Assembly (NCBI RefSeq): GCF_003952005.1
Contig: NZ_QXGJ01000004.1
Location: forward strand, 1-64,000
Length of the DNA: 64,000 nt
Source of the DNA: Bifidobacterium callimiconis
Lineage (GTDB): Bacteria; Actinomycetota; Actinomycetes; Actinomycetales; Bifidobacteriaceae
Direction: 5' to 3'
Within the stretch, counting starts at the first letter, position 1, and each line of letters opens with the position of its first letter. The notes beneath the pieces are model-generated. The model had not been told where the DNA came from and did no database searches. It saw only the letters and a list, made by a program, of their open reading frames with translations. The position numbers and the translations under genes are program-made. Shown here in pieces: positions 17,048-28,135 of this stretch.

Positions 17048-17090
17048 TAACGTCGTTAAACAATTGAGAGAGTTTATTGATAGAACGTTC
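17048..17090 (-). promoter_or_regulatory. Candidate operators upstream of the FHS transporter
   Basis: Two palindromes, TAACGTCGTTA (17048-17058) and GAACGTTC (17083-17090), lie in the AT-rich promoter region of the transporter. LacI-family repressors bind sites of this general form. No regulator gene is adjacent. Confidence 0.35.
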
Positions 17091-17115
17091 AAAAAAGCAA
17101 ATCGACACGCAAATG

Positions 17116-17153
17116 AAAAGGGGCGCCCCTTCGGATGAAAGGGGCGCCCCGGG
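17116..17153 (-). terminator. Intrinsic terminator after lysS
   Basis: On the minus strand GGGGCGCCCC pairs with a second GGGGCGCCCC around TTTCATCCGAA, followed by TTTTC. Confidence 0.8.
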
Positions 17154-17181
17154 AAAACGTAAGGGAGGTTCGAAAGGTCGC

Positions 17182-18885
17182 TTACAGCGCGAGCGGCTTG
17201 ACCAGCGGGAAGGTGATGGTCTCGCGGATCGTGGCGCCGGTCAGCGCGATGAGCAGTCGGTCGATGCCCATGCCCATGCCTCCTGCCGGAGGCATGCCCA
17301 CGCCGAGGGCCTCGAGGAAGTCCTCATCGATGTCGCAGGCCTCTTCGTCGCCGGCGAGCGCGTCCTTGGCCTGGGCCACGAAGCGTTCGCGCTGCACGAT
17401 CGGATCGTTGAGCTCGGAGTAGCCGGTGGCCAGCTCGAAGCCGCGCACGTAGAGGTCCCACTTCTCCACCACGCCGGGCTTGGAGCGGTGGCCCTTGACG
17501 AGCGGGCTGGTCTCGACCGGGAAGTCGCGCACGAAGGTGGGCTCGTACAGCTTGTCCTCGTAGAAGTGCTCCCACAGGTGTTCGACGAGCTTGCCGTGGT
17601 TCTCCACGTCGTCGCGCTCCACGCCGAGCTTGTCGGCGATGGCGCCCAGGTGTTCCACGGAGGTGCCGGGGTTGTCGGGACCGCCGTTGGGCACGATCTC
17701 CTCGCCGAGGGCCTCGGAGAGGGAGTCGTACATGCTGATCTGCTTCCATTCGCCGCCGAAGTCGTATTCGGTGCCGTCGAGCAGGGTGACCTTGTGGGAG
17801 CCGAACACGTCCATGGCGGTCTTCTGCACGAGCTCCTTGACGAGCTTGCCGATGGTGTCGTACGTGCCGTAGGCCTGATAGGCCTCGACCATGGTGAATT
17901 CGGGGGCGTGGGTGGCGTCTACGCCTTCGTTGCGGAAGTCGCGGTTGATCTCGAACACGCGGTCGATGCCGCCGACCAGGCAGCGCTTGAGGAAGAGCTC
18001 CGGCGCGATGCGCAGGTAGAGGTCCAGATCGAAGGCGTTCATGTGCGTGGTGAACGGACGGGCAGCGGCGCCGCCGTGCACGGTCTGCAGCATCGGGGTC
18101 TCCACCTCGATGAAGTCGTGGTCGTCGAACGTACGGCGCAGCGAGGCGACGGCCTTGGAACGGTTGCGCACCATGTTGCGGATGTTCTCGTCGGCGATCA
18201 TGCCGATGTACGGCTTGCGCGTGCGGGTGTCCTCGTTGAGGTCCTTGTGCAGGGCGGGCAGCGGCTGCAGGGCCTTGGATGCGATCGCCCAGTCGGTGGC
18301 GAACACAGACAGCTCGCCGGTCTTCGAGGAGATCACGCGGCCACGAATGTACAGGTGGTCGCCGAGGTCGACGATCTGCTTGAACTGCTTGAGGGAGTCG
18401 GCGCCGATCTCGCGCTTGGAGATCATGCCCTGGATCTTGGTGCCGTCGCCGGCGGACAGCTGCACGAAGCACAGGCCGCCCGCGTTGCGCAGGAACAGCA
18501 CGCGGCCGGCGATGCCCACCACGTCGTCGGTCTCGTCGCCGGCGTTAAGCTTGCCGTCGTACTTGGCGCGCACGGATTCGATGGTGTCGGTGACGTCGAG
18601 GTGCACCGGGTAGGGCTCGATGCCGTCCTTGAGCATCATGGCACGCTTGGCCACGCGCATCTGCACCTGCTCGGGGTGTCCGTAGGAGGAGAGGTCGCCC
18701 AGCTTGGCGTTGTTCGGATCGACGGCCTCGTCCAGGGTGGCGCCGGCGTTGATACGGGCGCGGATGTCGGCGTCCTGGTTCAGCAGCAGTTCGGCATGTT
18801 CAACGGTGGTAAGGTGACGGCGTTCGCTGCCCTCGGCAGCGTTTTCGGCAGTGTTCTCGCCGTTTTCGATGATGTCTTCACTCAT
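17182..18885 (-). CDS. lysS: Lysyl-tRNA synthetase, class II
   Basis: Charges tRNA-Lys. The 567-residue product has an acidic N-terminal tail, the OB-fold anticodon-binding domain (about 75-200) and the class II catalytic core. Motif 2 is visible in FEINRDFRNEGVDATHAPEF and motif 3 in GMGIDRLLIALTG. An HPEQVQMRVAKRAMM-like start to the OB domain is typical of LysS. The start at 18885 has a TACACT box eight bases upstream and no ribosome site. It is a single gene with its own terminator. Confidence 0.96.
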   Translation of the reverse strand: MSEDIIENGENTAENAAEGSERRHLTTVEHAELLLNQDADIRARINAGATLDEAVDPNNAKLGDLSSYGHPEQVQMRVAKRAMMLKDGIEPYPVHLDVTDTIESVRAKYDGKLNAGDETDDVVGIAGRVLFLRNAGGLCFVQLSAGDGTKIQGMISKREIGADSLKQFKQIVDLGDHLYIRGRVISSKTGELSVFATDWAIASKALQPLPALHKDLNEDTRTRKPYIGMIADENIRNMVRNRSKAVASLRRTFDDHDFIEVETPMLQTVHGGAAARPFTTHMNAFDLDLYLRIAPELFLKRCLVGGIDRVFEINRDFRNEGVDATHAPEFTMVEAYQAYGTYDTIGKLVKELVQKTAMDVFGSHKVTLLDGTEYDFGGEWKQISMYDSLSEALGEEIVPNGGPDNPGTSVEHLGAIADKLGVERDDVENHGKLVEHLWEHFYEDKLYEPTFVRDFPVETSPLVKGHRSKPGVVEKWDLYVRGFELATGYSELNDPIVQRERFVAQAKDALAGDEEACDIDEDFLEALGVGMPPAGGMGMGIDRLLIALTGATIRETITFPLVKPLAL

Positions 18886-18893
18886 AACTGCAC

Positions 18894-18899
18894 AGTGTA
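18894..18899 (-). promoter_or_regulatory. Putative -10 box of leaderless lysS
   Basis: TACACT on the minus strand ends eight bases before the lysS ATG. Confidence 0.55.
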
Positions 18900-19084
18900 G
18901 CGATGCGGCGATACACCGAAAATCCATACTCCTTGAACGCGAAATCACTCGCGAACGTCATCAAAAAATCATGGGGAATCCATTTCGAGATTTCCGAAAA
19001 ACATGCAGGAATCGTTGAAATCTGGCGCAACACGCCGAGCTTTTGCATGAATCGACGACTCGTGTAATATCTATCGAGGTTCGA

Positions 19085-19161
<77 letters not shown>

Positions 19162-19166
19162 ACACA

Positions 19167-19203
19167 GAAGGATCGCTGGTTTCCAGCGGTCCTTCTTTTT
19201 TAT
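19167..19203 (+). terminator. Intrinsic terminator after tRNA-Pro
   Basis: GGATCGCTGG-TTT-CCAGCGGTCC followed by TTCTTTTTT. Confidence 0.85.
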
Positions 19204-19353
19204 TCCGATCCGACCATGCGGATCGCGTGTCGAGGACGATCGCCGCCCATACAATATAGTGCGCATTCAATAGTTCGCTTTCAGTAGTTCGACAGCAAGT
19301 AATCGCAACAACGTAATCGCAGGGAATACCACGGAACAATCGTCAGGAAGATC

Positions 19354-20541
19354 ATGAAGAAAAGTCTTATCGCCCTCGCCTTCGGCGCATTCGCACTCGG
19401 CGCCGCGGAATTCGTCATGATGGGCATCCTCTCGCAGGCCGCGCACGACATGGGCGTCACCATCCCCCAGGCCGGCCACTACATCTCCGCGTACGCGATC
19501 GGCGTGTGCGTGGGTACGCTTATCCTCGTCTTCGGCCGCCGCGTGCCTCCGAAGAACCTCATCATCCTGTTCATGGTGCTGGTGGTGGTCGGCAACAGCA
19601 TGTCGGCGTTCTCCGTCAACTCCGCCATGCTAATCCTCGCCCGGTTCATCTCGGGCCTGCCGCACGGCGCGTTCTTCGGCACGGCCACGCTGATCGCCAA
19701 GATCGTGGCCGACAAGGGCAAGGAGGCGCAGGCGGTCTCCGCGATGGTCACCGGTCAGACCGTGGCGAACATGCTCGGCGTGCCCGCTGGCACCATGCTC
19801 GGCGAATTCCTATCGTGGCGTCTCGCGTTCGGCGTGCTCGCCGCATGGGCCGCGGTGACGATCGTGCTTACGCTGGCGTGGATCCCCCGCATTCCCGCCG
19901 TGCCCGACAAGGGGCTGGCCGGACAGTTCGAGTTCCTGAAGAAGCGCGGACCGTGGCTGATCCTCGCGGCCGTGTTCCTGGGCAACAGCGGCGTCTTCTG
20001 CTGGTGGAGCTACGTTTCGCCGTGGCTGACCACCGTAGGCGGCTACCAGTCCGGCATGGTACCGGTGCTGATGATGCTCGCCGGATTCGGCATGGTGGTC
20101 GGCGGTCTTATCGGCGGCAAGATCTGCGACGCATGGCGGTACGCCGGCACCGCCGCGCTTGGCCAGATGATCTCCATGATCGGCCTGGTGATCATCTTCT
20201 TCATTCCCGGTGGGCACATCGGCACAGCGATCATGACGTTCGTGGTGGCGTTCGGCCTGTTCTTCGTCTCCTCGCCGCAGCAGCTGCTCATGGCCAACGC
20301 CGGCAAGGGCGGCGGCGAGCTGATCGGAGGCGCGACCGTGCAGGTGGCGTTCAACTTCGGCAACGCCGTCGGTTCCATGATCGGCGGCGCCGCGCTGACC
20401 ATGACCAACATGGACTACCACTATCCGTCGCTGGCAGGCGCTCCGCTCGCCCTGCTCGCCGTGATCTGCCTGGCTGTGTATTCCATGCGTCACGAAACGA
20501 ACACCGGCGCGTATGAGCGTATGCGCGAGGTGCACGTGTGA
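19354..20541 (+). CDS. AraJ-like MFS transporter (DHA1 family)
   Basis: 395 residues, 12 predicted membrane helices. The opening ALAFGAFALGAAEFVMMGIL and the segment ARFISGLPHGAFFGTATLIA are the hallmarks of AraJ/YdhP-type DHA1 permeases, thought to export sugars or small drugs by proton antiport. The start is the first ATG; upstream bases CAGGAAG give a ribosome site. It stands alone after tRNA-Pro. Its stop lies inside the first of several GTGATCAC palindromes. The substrate is unknown. Confidence 0.85.
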   Translation: MKKSLIALAFGAFALGAAEFVMMGILSQAAHDMGVTIPQAGHYISAYAIGVCVGTLILVFGRRVPPKNLIILFMVLVVVGNSMSAFSVNSAMLILARFISGLPHGAFFGTATLIAKIVADKGKEAQAVSAMVTGQTVANMLGVPAGTMLGEFLSWRLAFGVLAAWAAVTIVLTLAWIPRIPAVPDKGLAGQFEFLKKRGPWLILAAVFLGNSGVFCWWSYVSPWLTTVGGYQSGMVPVLMMLAGFGMVVGGLIGGKICDAWRYAGTAALGQMISMIGLVIIFFIPGGHIGTAIMTFVVAFGLFFVSSPQQLLMANAGKGGGELIGGATVQVAFNFGNAVGSMIGGAALTMTNMDYHYPSLAGAPLALLAVICLAVYSMRHETNTGAYERMREVHV

Positions 20542-20640
20542 TCACGCCATGCGTGTTCGTTAGTGTGATCACACTGGCGATGTGTGGGTAAGATCACAGG
20601 GATTTCGTCCGTCCGGCACTCCCCCGCGCCGGACGGACAT
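20535..20640. repeat. GTGATCAC palindromes and a GC hairpin after the MFS gene
   Basis: GATCAC cores occur at 20540, 20567 and 20592. The middle one is the 14-bp palindrome AGTGTGATCACACT (20562-20575). The first and third are exactly 52 bp apart. A perfect 11-bp stem GTCCGTCCGGC/GCCGGACGGAC follows (20607-20638). The same palindrome occurs after another MFS gene at 34035-34118. Confidence 0.7.
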
Positions 20641-20719
20641 CTAGACTTGGGAACGATGCGTAATCCACGGGACGCGACGAACGCGGACCGGCGTATGACC
20701 GACCGGATCAGGGGGATGC

Positions 20720-22873
20720 ATGGGCAACGAAGCAAACACATTTGACGTCAACGGATTCATCCAGGGGCTGGACGCCATATTCTCGGCGCACGACGCCGCT
20801 ACGAAGGCCGAACCGTACCTGCTGCACGCGCTCGACGAGGCGCGACGACTCAACGACGACGCCGGCCAGCTCACCGTGATCAACGAACTGCTCGGCTTCT
20901 ACCGTTCGCAGGGCCGTCACGCCGACAATCTGCCGCTGGTCACGGAATCGCTGGAACTGGCCAAGCGCATGGGCCTTGAGGGCAGCGACGCCTGGACCAC
21001 CACGCTGATCAACGCGGCCACCGCCATGCGCGCGGCTGGCAAGTACGACGATGCGGAACGGCTCTACCGCGACGCGTTGGAATCCGCGGAGAAGACCCTC
21101 TCCCCCACCGACCGTCGTCTCGCCGCACTGCACAACAATCTGTCCATCCTCTACAGCGAGACCAACCGGTACGAGCCGGCCGAGCAGGAGCTGCGCAAGG
21201 CGCTGCACATCCTCGAATCGTCGAGCGTGAACGCCGCCGAGGACGTGGACGTGGCGTCCACGCATACGAATCTGGCGCTGATCCTGCTCAACGCCGACCG
21301 CGACGACGAGGCCATGAAGCATGCGGCCGAGGCGCTGCGCATCTACAAGCGTGGCCATCTGGAGAACAGCGCGCACTTCGCCTCCGCGCTGGCCGGCTAC
21401 GCGCAGGCGTGCTTCCACGCCGGGCGACTCGACAACGCGGTGCGCGCCTACCGCAAGTCGCTCGCCGTGATCGAGGAATGCTACGGGCACAACGACTACT
21501 ACACCATCACCAAGGAGAATCTGGACGCCGTGGAACAGGCGGCGGCGAAGGCCGGCGTGAGCGTGCCCGCCGACGACGGTTCCGATTTCTGGAACGACGA
21601 CAGCGATCAGTTCGTCGGCGATTCGCAGACCGCCGCGCGCATCGCAGGGGCGGCGCAGGAATTCGACTGGCGCATCGCACACGAGGATCAGCCGATGACA
21701 TCGTCCGCCGCCGCGGCGAAGGCATCGCCCAAGCAGGGCCCCGATGTGACCGCGGCGAACGCAGCCGGCGAAGCGGCAGGCGCGACGACGACATCGCAGG
21801 CCACGGCATCTTCTGCATCCGCAACGCCCGCAGCCACGGCCCATCCGTCCATCAGCGGACTGGAACTGGCGAAGCAGTACTGGCTGCACTGCGGCAAGCC
21901 GATGATCGCCGACCGCTACCCCAACTACAAGGGCCGCATCGCCGCCGGACTGGTCGGGCACGGTTCGGAATGCTACGGGTTCGACGACGCCATCTCGCAG
22001 GACCACGACTTCGCGCCGCGCTTCTGCCTGTGGCTCACCGACGAGGATTACGCCACGATCGGTGAACGGCTGCAGCATGACTACGAGACGCTGCTGCCGC
22101 ACGAATTCATGGGATTCACGGTGAAGACCGCCGATTCGTCCACGCCGCGAGCGCAAGGCGCGAACCGTCGCGAGGGCGTGTTCTCGATCGGCGACTTCTT
22201 CGAGGGCATCACCGGATACCGCGAGGCGCCGGGCAACGACCCGTCCAAGGCACACGAATGGCTGCTGCTCGACGAGGCCACGCTTGCCGCCGCGACGAAC
22301 GGCAAGGTGTTCGCCGATCCGCTGGGACAGTTCTCCAAGACGCGTCAGGGGTTCAAGAACATGCCCGACGAGGTGCGCATCGCGCTGCTGTCGCGCAGGA
22401 TCGGTATGATCTCGCAGGCCGGCCAGTACAACTTCCCGCGCATGATCGAGCGCGGCGACGGCGCGGCCGCATGGCTGGCGATCGACGAGTTCGTCAAGGC
22501 GACCGCATCGTTCGTATATCTGGTCAACGAGCCGATTACCGTAGGCTATCTGCCGTACTACAAGTGGAGCTTCGCCGCGCTACGCAAACTCAGCCGGGGG
22601 CTGGCCACGCGCATGTCCGACGTGTGCGAACAGCTCGAGACGCTGCTGCGCATCTCGTCGGCCGCATGCTACGGCGGCGCGGGATTCGGCGAGGGTGGCA
22701 AGGGCGCTGGCCCGGCCGTGAAGCAGGTCAATGAGATCGTCGACCATATCTGCGGGGAGATCGTGACCGAACTCAAGCGCGACGGGCTCACCCGCAGCGA
22801 CGAGACCTTCCTCGAATGGCAGCGCCCGTACGTGGAGGAGCACATCGTCAACCCGTGGCTGAAGAGCCTGTAG
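20720..22873 (+). CDS. TPR protein with C-terminal DUF4037 (nucleotidyltransferase-like) domain
   Basis: 717 residues, cytoplasmic. Residues about 1-290 form a series of tetratricopeptide repeats (for example AGKYDDAERLYRDALES). An Ala/Thr-rich linker follows (about 330-375), then a DUF4037 domain. That domain opens with GHGSECYGFDDAISQDHDF (about 412-431), a GS-x10-DxD pattern like nucleotidyltransferase active sites, so it may transfer a nucleotide to a target held by the TPRs. This is inference; no activity is known for the family. GGGGG four bases before the ATG marks the start. The DUF4125 gene follows by 71 bp and is probably co-transcribed. Confidence 0.85.
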   Translation: MGNEANTFDVNGFIQGLDAIFSAHDAATKAEPYLLHALDEARRLNDDAGQLTVINELLGFYRSQGRHADNLPLVTESLELAKRMGLEGSDAWTTTLINAATAMRAAGKYDDAERLYRDALESAEKTLSPTDRRLAALHNNLSILYSETNRYEPAEQELRKALHILESSSVNAAEDVDVASTHTNLALILLNADRDDEAMKHAAEALRIYKRGHLENSAHFASALAGYAQACFHAGRLDNAVRAYRKSLAVIEECYGHNDYYTITKENLDAVEQAAAKAGVSVPADDGSDFWNDDSDQFVGDSQTAARIAGAAQEFDWRIAHEDQPMTSSAAAAKASPKQGPDVTAANAAGEAAGATTTSQATASSASATPAATAHPSISGLELAKQYWLHCGKPMIADRYPNYKGRIAAGLVGHGSECYGFDDAISQDHDFAPRFCLWLTDEDYATIGERLQHDYETLLPHEFMGFTVKTADSSTPRAQGANRREGVFSIGDFFEGITGYREAPGNDPSKAHEWLLLDEATLAAATNGKVFADPLGQFSKTRQGFKNMPDEVRIALLSRRIGMISQAGQYNFPRMIERGDGAAAWLAIDEFVKATASFVYLVNEPITVGYLPYYKWSFAALRKLSRGLATRMSDVCEQLETLLRISSAACYGGAGFGEGGKGAGPAVKQVNEIVDHICGEIVTELKRDGLTRSDETFLEWQRPYVEEHIVNPWLKSL

Positions 22874-22944
22874 GCCGCAGCATCTCGTTACCATCACCAT
22901 CACCGTCACGAATCCGTCATCATCACGAATCAAGGAGTCGATAC

Positions 22945-23631
22945 ATGACAAGCACCACCGAGGCCGCGGACAAGAACGTGCTGACCAGCACGCTGTGGTA
23001 CGACGACCAGCACAACGTGAACGAACAGGCGCACAAGGCCGAGCTGATCGTGCGCCACGAATGGCAGCAGTTCCAGCAGGTCAACAACGAAGGCGGCCGC
23101 GCCAACTGCCAGGGCAACTGGCCCACCTTCCATCAGATGCGCATCAGTCAGTTCCTCACGTGGCGGCTCGACCTGCTCGACAGCTACGCGCAGGATCTCG
23201 ACGACGCCGACGAGTCGGGGCGTAATCTGCTCACCGAGAAGTACGCGCGCATGATGGAGTCCACCGAGCCGGAGCGCTACCACAAGGAGCTCGAGCCGTC
23301 GCTGCCTGTGCTCGACCCGGAGCGCGTGGATGCGCAGGAGGCCGTGATCAAGCAGCAGGTGGCGTGGGCGCGCGATTTCCGCGAGCGCTATCCGAAGCTC
23401 GGTCAGGCCATGCGCGTGCTGACGACGGACGAGGACGTGATCGGCACGACGTCGTTCGAGACGTATCTGCGCGGCGAGCTTGGCACGTATTCGGATCGCA
23501 CGTTCCACAAGTACGCGCTGATGGTGATCGATCTGCGCAACGCCGGCGTGAACCTGACCGAGCAGACGATCGCCACGACGGTGATCCTCGGCGGTTTCGA
23601 CGGTCTTGAGGAGGCCGAGGCCGCACAGTAG
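22945..23631 (+). CDS. DUF4125 family protein
   Basis: 228 residues, soluble, rich in aromatic and charged residues, with no membrane segment. It matches the general form of DUF4125: an N-terminal LIVRHEWQQFQQVNNEGG segment followed by CQGNWPTFHQMRISQFLTW. No function is known for the family. A clear CAAGGAG ribosome site fixes the start. It follows the TPR-DUF4037 gene, its usual partner as far as I recall, so the two probably work together. A short CATCAC-rich tract (22889-22932) lies between them. Confidence 0.82.
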   Translation: MTSTTEAADKNVLTSTLWYDDQHNVNEQAHKAELIVRHEWQQFQQVNNEGGRANCQGNWPTFHQMRISQFLTWRLDLLDSYAQDLDDADESGRNLLTEKYARMMESTEPERYHKELEPSLPVLDPERVDAQEAVIKQQVAWARDFRERYPKLGQAMRVLTTDEDVIGTTSFETYLRGELGTYSDRTFHKYALMVIDLRNAGVNLTEQTIATTVILGGFDGLEEAEAAQ

Positions 23632-23719
23632 GGGCGGTGATCGACCACGCGGCTCGTTCGGGTGGATGAGCCGCCGTCCCCGTGTCGTCGTCCCACATTG
23701 TGCGATGGGTATTCCGTAA

Positions 23720-25195
<1,476 letters not shown>

Positions 25196-25248
25196 TCCAT
25201 ACCCAACTGTCGATTATGCGCATTAAGCCATAAAACGACAGTTATAGA

Positions 25249-25297
25249 ATTGGCTCTGCCGACGGTTTTCATCGTCGACAGAGCCGATTTTTTTTAT
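25249..25297 (+). terminator. Intrinsic terminator after gdhA
   Basis: TTGGCTCTGCCGACG pairs with CGTCGACAGAGCCGA, followed by eight T. Confidence 0.9.
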
Positions 25298-25362
25298 CTG
25301 TTCGCCGGCATCATATGCATGACATGACGTCTTAGACATGACATCTTGGCACTGGCACCGCT

Positions 25363-26055
25363 CTATTCCCGATTCCGGCGGACCGTGCGGATGAGGACGC
25401 CGGCGATGATGGCGAGACCCGCGATAGCAAGGACCGCGGCCAGTAGGAAGGCGTCAAACGAACCGGAATGTACGGAGAAGATCGGTTCGGGGAAACGGTA
25501 GACGGTGAGGAAACCGAGGCTGGCTATCACGAGCAGAAGTAGACCGAACGTGACGGTCAGGGCGCTGATGCCGGTTTTCCACGGGGATGGCGTTTCGGTT
25601 TCGTCGGGCGCGTTCAATGCGTTTGCGACAGACGCGTTTCGTTGATTATTGATATCCCCAGTGTTGGGCGCAGGGGTGTGCATAACGGTGGGTTGCTTCG
25701 GGGAATTATCCCCAGACTTATCATCGCCGTCCACAGTGAGACGAACCGTTTTCCCGGGAATCGGGATCGTGGGCTCGATTGGGGCCTCGAATGAGGATTC
25801 GTCCGACGAGCCGGCACGGAATTCCTCAGTATAGGGGACATCGGGCTCAGTTTCGTGGTTTTTCGCGGACCGTGTCGTGGAGGAATCGGCGAAGGATGTC
25901 TTTGGAAGTTCGGTGGTGCTGACGGAGTCGGCAGAGAAGAGGGGAACCTTGGCGGCGTTGGCGGCGAAGGGGTTGGCGGGGAGCTCGGCGGTGATGTCGG
26001 CGAGGGAATCGGTGGGGTTGGGAGCGTTGGTGGAGTTGGGGGTGTTGGTAGGCAT
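25363..26055 (-). CDS. Two-helix membrane protein downstream of PspC gene
   Basis: 230 residues, not matched to a known family. A Pro/Thr/Ser-rich, low-complexity, presumably cytoplasmic region of about 155 residues is followed by two predicted membrane helices (about 163-188 and 203-225) and a short basic tail. It follows the PspC-domain gene on the same strand, separated by a copy of the hairpin repeat, and probably belongs to the same envelope-stress unit. No catalytic motif is seen. The many asparagine and threonine codons at the start suggest a disordered tail. Confidence 0.65.
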   Translation of the reverse strand: MPTNTPNSTNAPNPTDSLADITAELPANPFAANAAKVPLFSADSVSTTELPKTSFADSSTTRSAKNHETEPDVPYTEEFRAGSSDESSFEAPIEPTIPIPGKTVRLTVDGDDKSGDNSPKQPTVMHTPAPNTGDINNQRNASVANALNAPDETETPSPWKTGISALTVTFGLLLLVIASLGFLTVYRFPEPIFSVHSGSFDAFLLAAVLAIAGLAIIAGVLIRTVRRNRE

Positions 26056-26126
26056 GGGGTTTGGTCCTTTTGTGTGGGGTAGGTTGATGGGGGTGCGAGG
26101 GGAATTGAGTCTGGAAGAAGATAGCG

Positions 26127-26180
26127 GTGGTGCTCCCCTCAGTCAGCTGCGCTGACAGCTCCCCTCGGAGAGGGGAGCCG
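26127..26180. repeat. CTCCC hairpin repeat copy
   Basis: CTCCCCTCA, inner stem GTCAGC-TGCG-GCTGAC, then CTCCCCTCGGAGAGGGGAG. It lies between the PspC gene and its downstream partner. Confidence 0.8.
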
Positions 26181-26183
26181 GAA

Positions 26184-27989
26184 CTAGTGGTTGTCGAAGG
26201 CGCTGACCTCTATGGAGGCGAAGCGGACGGTGGCGTCGATACGGAGGAGCTTGGTGTCGTCGGTGGTCCAGTTGGTGGAATAGTCGTACAGGTCCTCGTC
26301 GGAATCGATGTTCGAACCATCCGAAATACCGTTTTCGGAAGTGTTGTCTGAGTTCACGGCATCGGAACCGTCACCGGAATCCTGCGAATTCGTACCGTTG
26401 GCCGAACCCGTACCGTCCACCGCACCGGAGCTATCGGCCGAACCAGTATCTGAATCGGCGCTTGGCGCCATGGCGGCGGGGAGTTGTCCGCCGCTCAGGT
26501 CTCCGCTCGGCCCTGTGAATCCGCTCAGCAGCGGTGAGTTCGAGGAGAGACCGTGCATGCCGCCGACGCCCATCGGGTATCCCATCGCGTCATTGCCCAG
26601 CAGGAATCCGCAGCCACGCGGCATACGCACCACCAGCTGCGTATATTCCACGTTCAGATGGATGGTGCCGGTCGGACATTCCGTGGCATCGCTGAGATTG
26701 ATTGTCGCGTGGGAAAAGCCGCCCGACTGTTCGCCGCTGAGCGTCAGTCCATTGCGGTACATCCGCATCTGATCATCGCCACTGCCCAATTCGAGATTCG
26801 AATACACGTTTTTCACGACGTAGTCACGCGATTCATCGGCAGACGACGTGCCGGCATACGTGACGCCGGTCATCGCCAGTATCGCCACGGCGATGAACAG
26901 CAGCACGGCGATCGGCAGCAGTCCGCCGGATTTACGACCGAGGAATCCCAATACCACCAGTACGATGCCGACCACGGCGGCGGAGGCACACACCCAGATC
27001 AGGATGGAACGGATCATCTCCTGCGGCCCCGCCTGCGTTATGGCGTTCATCAGCAATACGCCGGCCAATGAGACCAGCATCAGTCCGCAGACCACGCCGA
27101 CGACGAGGAATCCGGCCGGACGTCTACGCGGACGCGGCTTGGGACTGACAGGAACAGCAGCATCGGCGATGGGTGCCGGCTGGGCGGGTGCGGTTTTCAC
27201 CGCAGAACCATTCACATCGTTAGCCTTGGCCGTCGCCGCAGTCGCAGTCGCCGCTGTATCAGTCACGCCATCTGACGCCATGACAGTCGTCGCAGATGCG
27301 TAGTCCGATGACGCACCCACTCCCCCGGCCCGCGCGCCCCTCATCTCATCCTCCAAGCTACGCACGGGATGAACCGCGGACGATGACCGCACCACATACT
27401 GTGCGTGCGATCCGCTCCAATTGAGGAACGCGAGGAATCCGATCGTGACGAAAACGAACATCCACCAGCCGACCGTATCGACACGACCGTCCGTCATCGT
27501 TGCGGGCAGGTTCACCATGGCGATGAATCCCGCCCAGAACATGAGGCTTGCGCCGATCAACGGCCACGACAGCTTGCCATGCCCGAGGCGTTGCAGCAGA
27601 ATATGGCCGTTGCGACTGTCCGGCAGAATCAGCCACGCCAGTCCGTACACGGCCGCGCCCACGCCAAAGAAGCAGCAAGAGGCCGCGAACACGGCCCGGA
27701 TCAGCAGTTCGCTCACGCCGATGCGGTAGGCGATGCCGCCGCACACGCCGCCGAACCATCGGTATGGCGAGCGCTCGACGGCGCTGTCGCGCACCCATCG
27801 GAAGAATCGGGATTCCTTGGGTGGTGCGGACGTTACGGGGGTTGCGGTCTGGGGAGTGTCAGGCGGGATTGCGCCATGAGTGGAACCAGGATCGCCATGC
27901 ACGGTCGCACCGGCAGGCGCGGTCGTGTCGCCAGACGCGGTCTCATCATGCACGGTCGTGCCGTGCGAAGTCTTATCGTTGTCGTTCAT
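26184..27989 (-). CDS. PspC-domain multi-pass membrane protein
   Basis: 601 residues. A disordered Thr/Pro-rich head is followed by a PspC domain (about 70-125, with RWFGGVCGGIAYRIGV and a membrane helix ending in AWLILPDS). Further membrane helices follow (about 135-185 and 285-385), then a C-terminal extracytoplasmic region of about 200 residues ending in a Ser/Asp/Asn-rich linker. PspC proteins respond to membrane stress. It is divergent from a kinase carrying its own PspC domain, so it is a likely sensor partner or target. The start is the ATG at 27989; 28013 is an alternative. Confidence 0.82.
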   Translation of the reverse strand: MNDNDKTSHGTTVHDETASGDTTAPAGATVHGDPGSTHGAIPPDTPQTATPVTSAPPKESRFFRWVRDSAVERSPYRWFGGVCGGIAYRIGVSELLIRAVFAASCCFFGVGAAVYGLAWLILPDSRNGHILLQRLGHGKLSWPLIGASLMFWAGFIAMVNLPATMTDGRVDTVGWWMFVFVTIGFLAFLNWSGSHAQYVVRSSSAVHPVRSLEDEMRGARAGGVGASSDYASATTVMASDGVTDTAATATAATAKANDVNGSAVKTAPAQPAPIADAAVPVSPKPRPRRRPAGFLVVGVVCGLMLVSLAGVLLMNAITQAGPQEMIRSILIWVCASAAVVGIVLVVLGFLGRKSGGLLPIAVLLFIAVAILAMTGVTYAGTSSADESRDYVVKNVYSNLELGSGDDQMRMYRNGLTLSGEQSGGFSHATINLSDATECPTGTIHLNVEYTQLVVRMPRGCGFLLGNDAMGYPMGVGGMHGLSSNSPLLSGFTGPSGDLSGGQLPAAMAPSADSDTGSADSSGAVDGTGSANGTNSQDSGDGSDAVNSDNTSENGISDGSNIDSDEDLYDYSTNWTTDDTKLLRIDATVRFASIEVSAFDNH

Positions 27990-28135
27990 ACCTTCATGAG
28001 ACCACGGTGACATACCATCCGTCTATGGGGGTTTGCCCTGACATTGCCTGACATTTTCCGCGCGATCGCCTGATTTTTCCTGAGATCAGCGGTGACCCGG
28101 CATGGTCCGCGCATGGCTGCGGTAGGAATGGAATC

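Noticed and set aside
17077..18900. 607-codon plus-strand frame
   Set aside because: It is antisense to lysS, which has all class II synthetase motifs.
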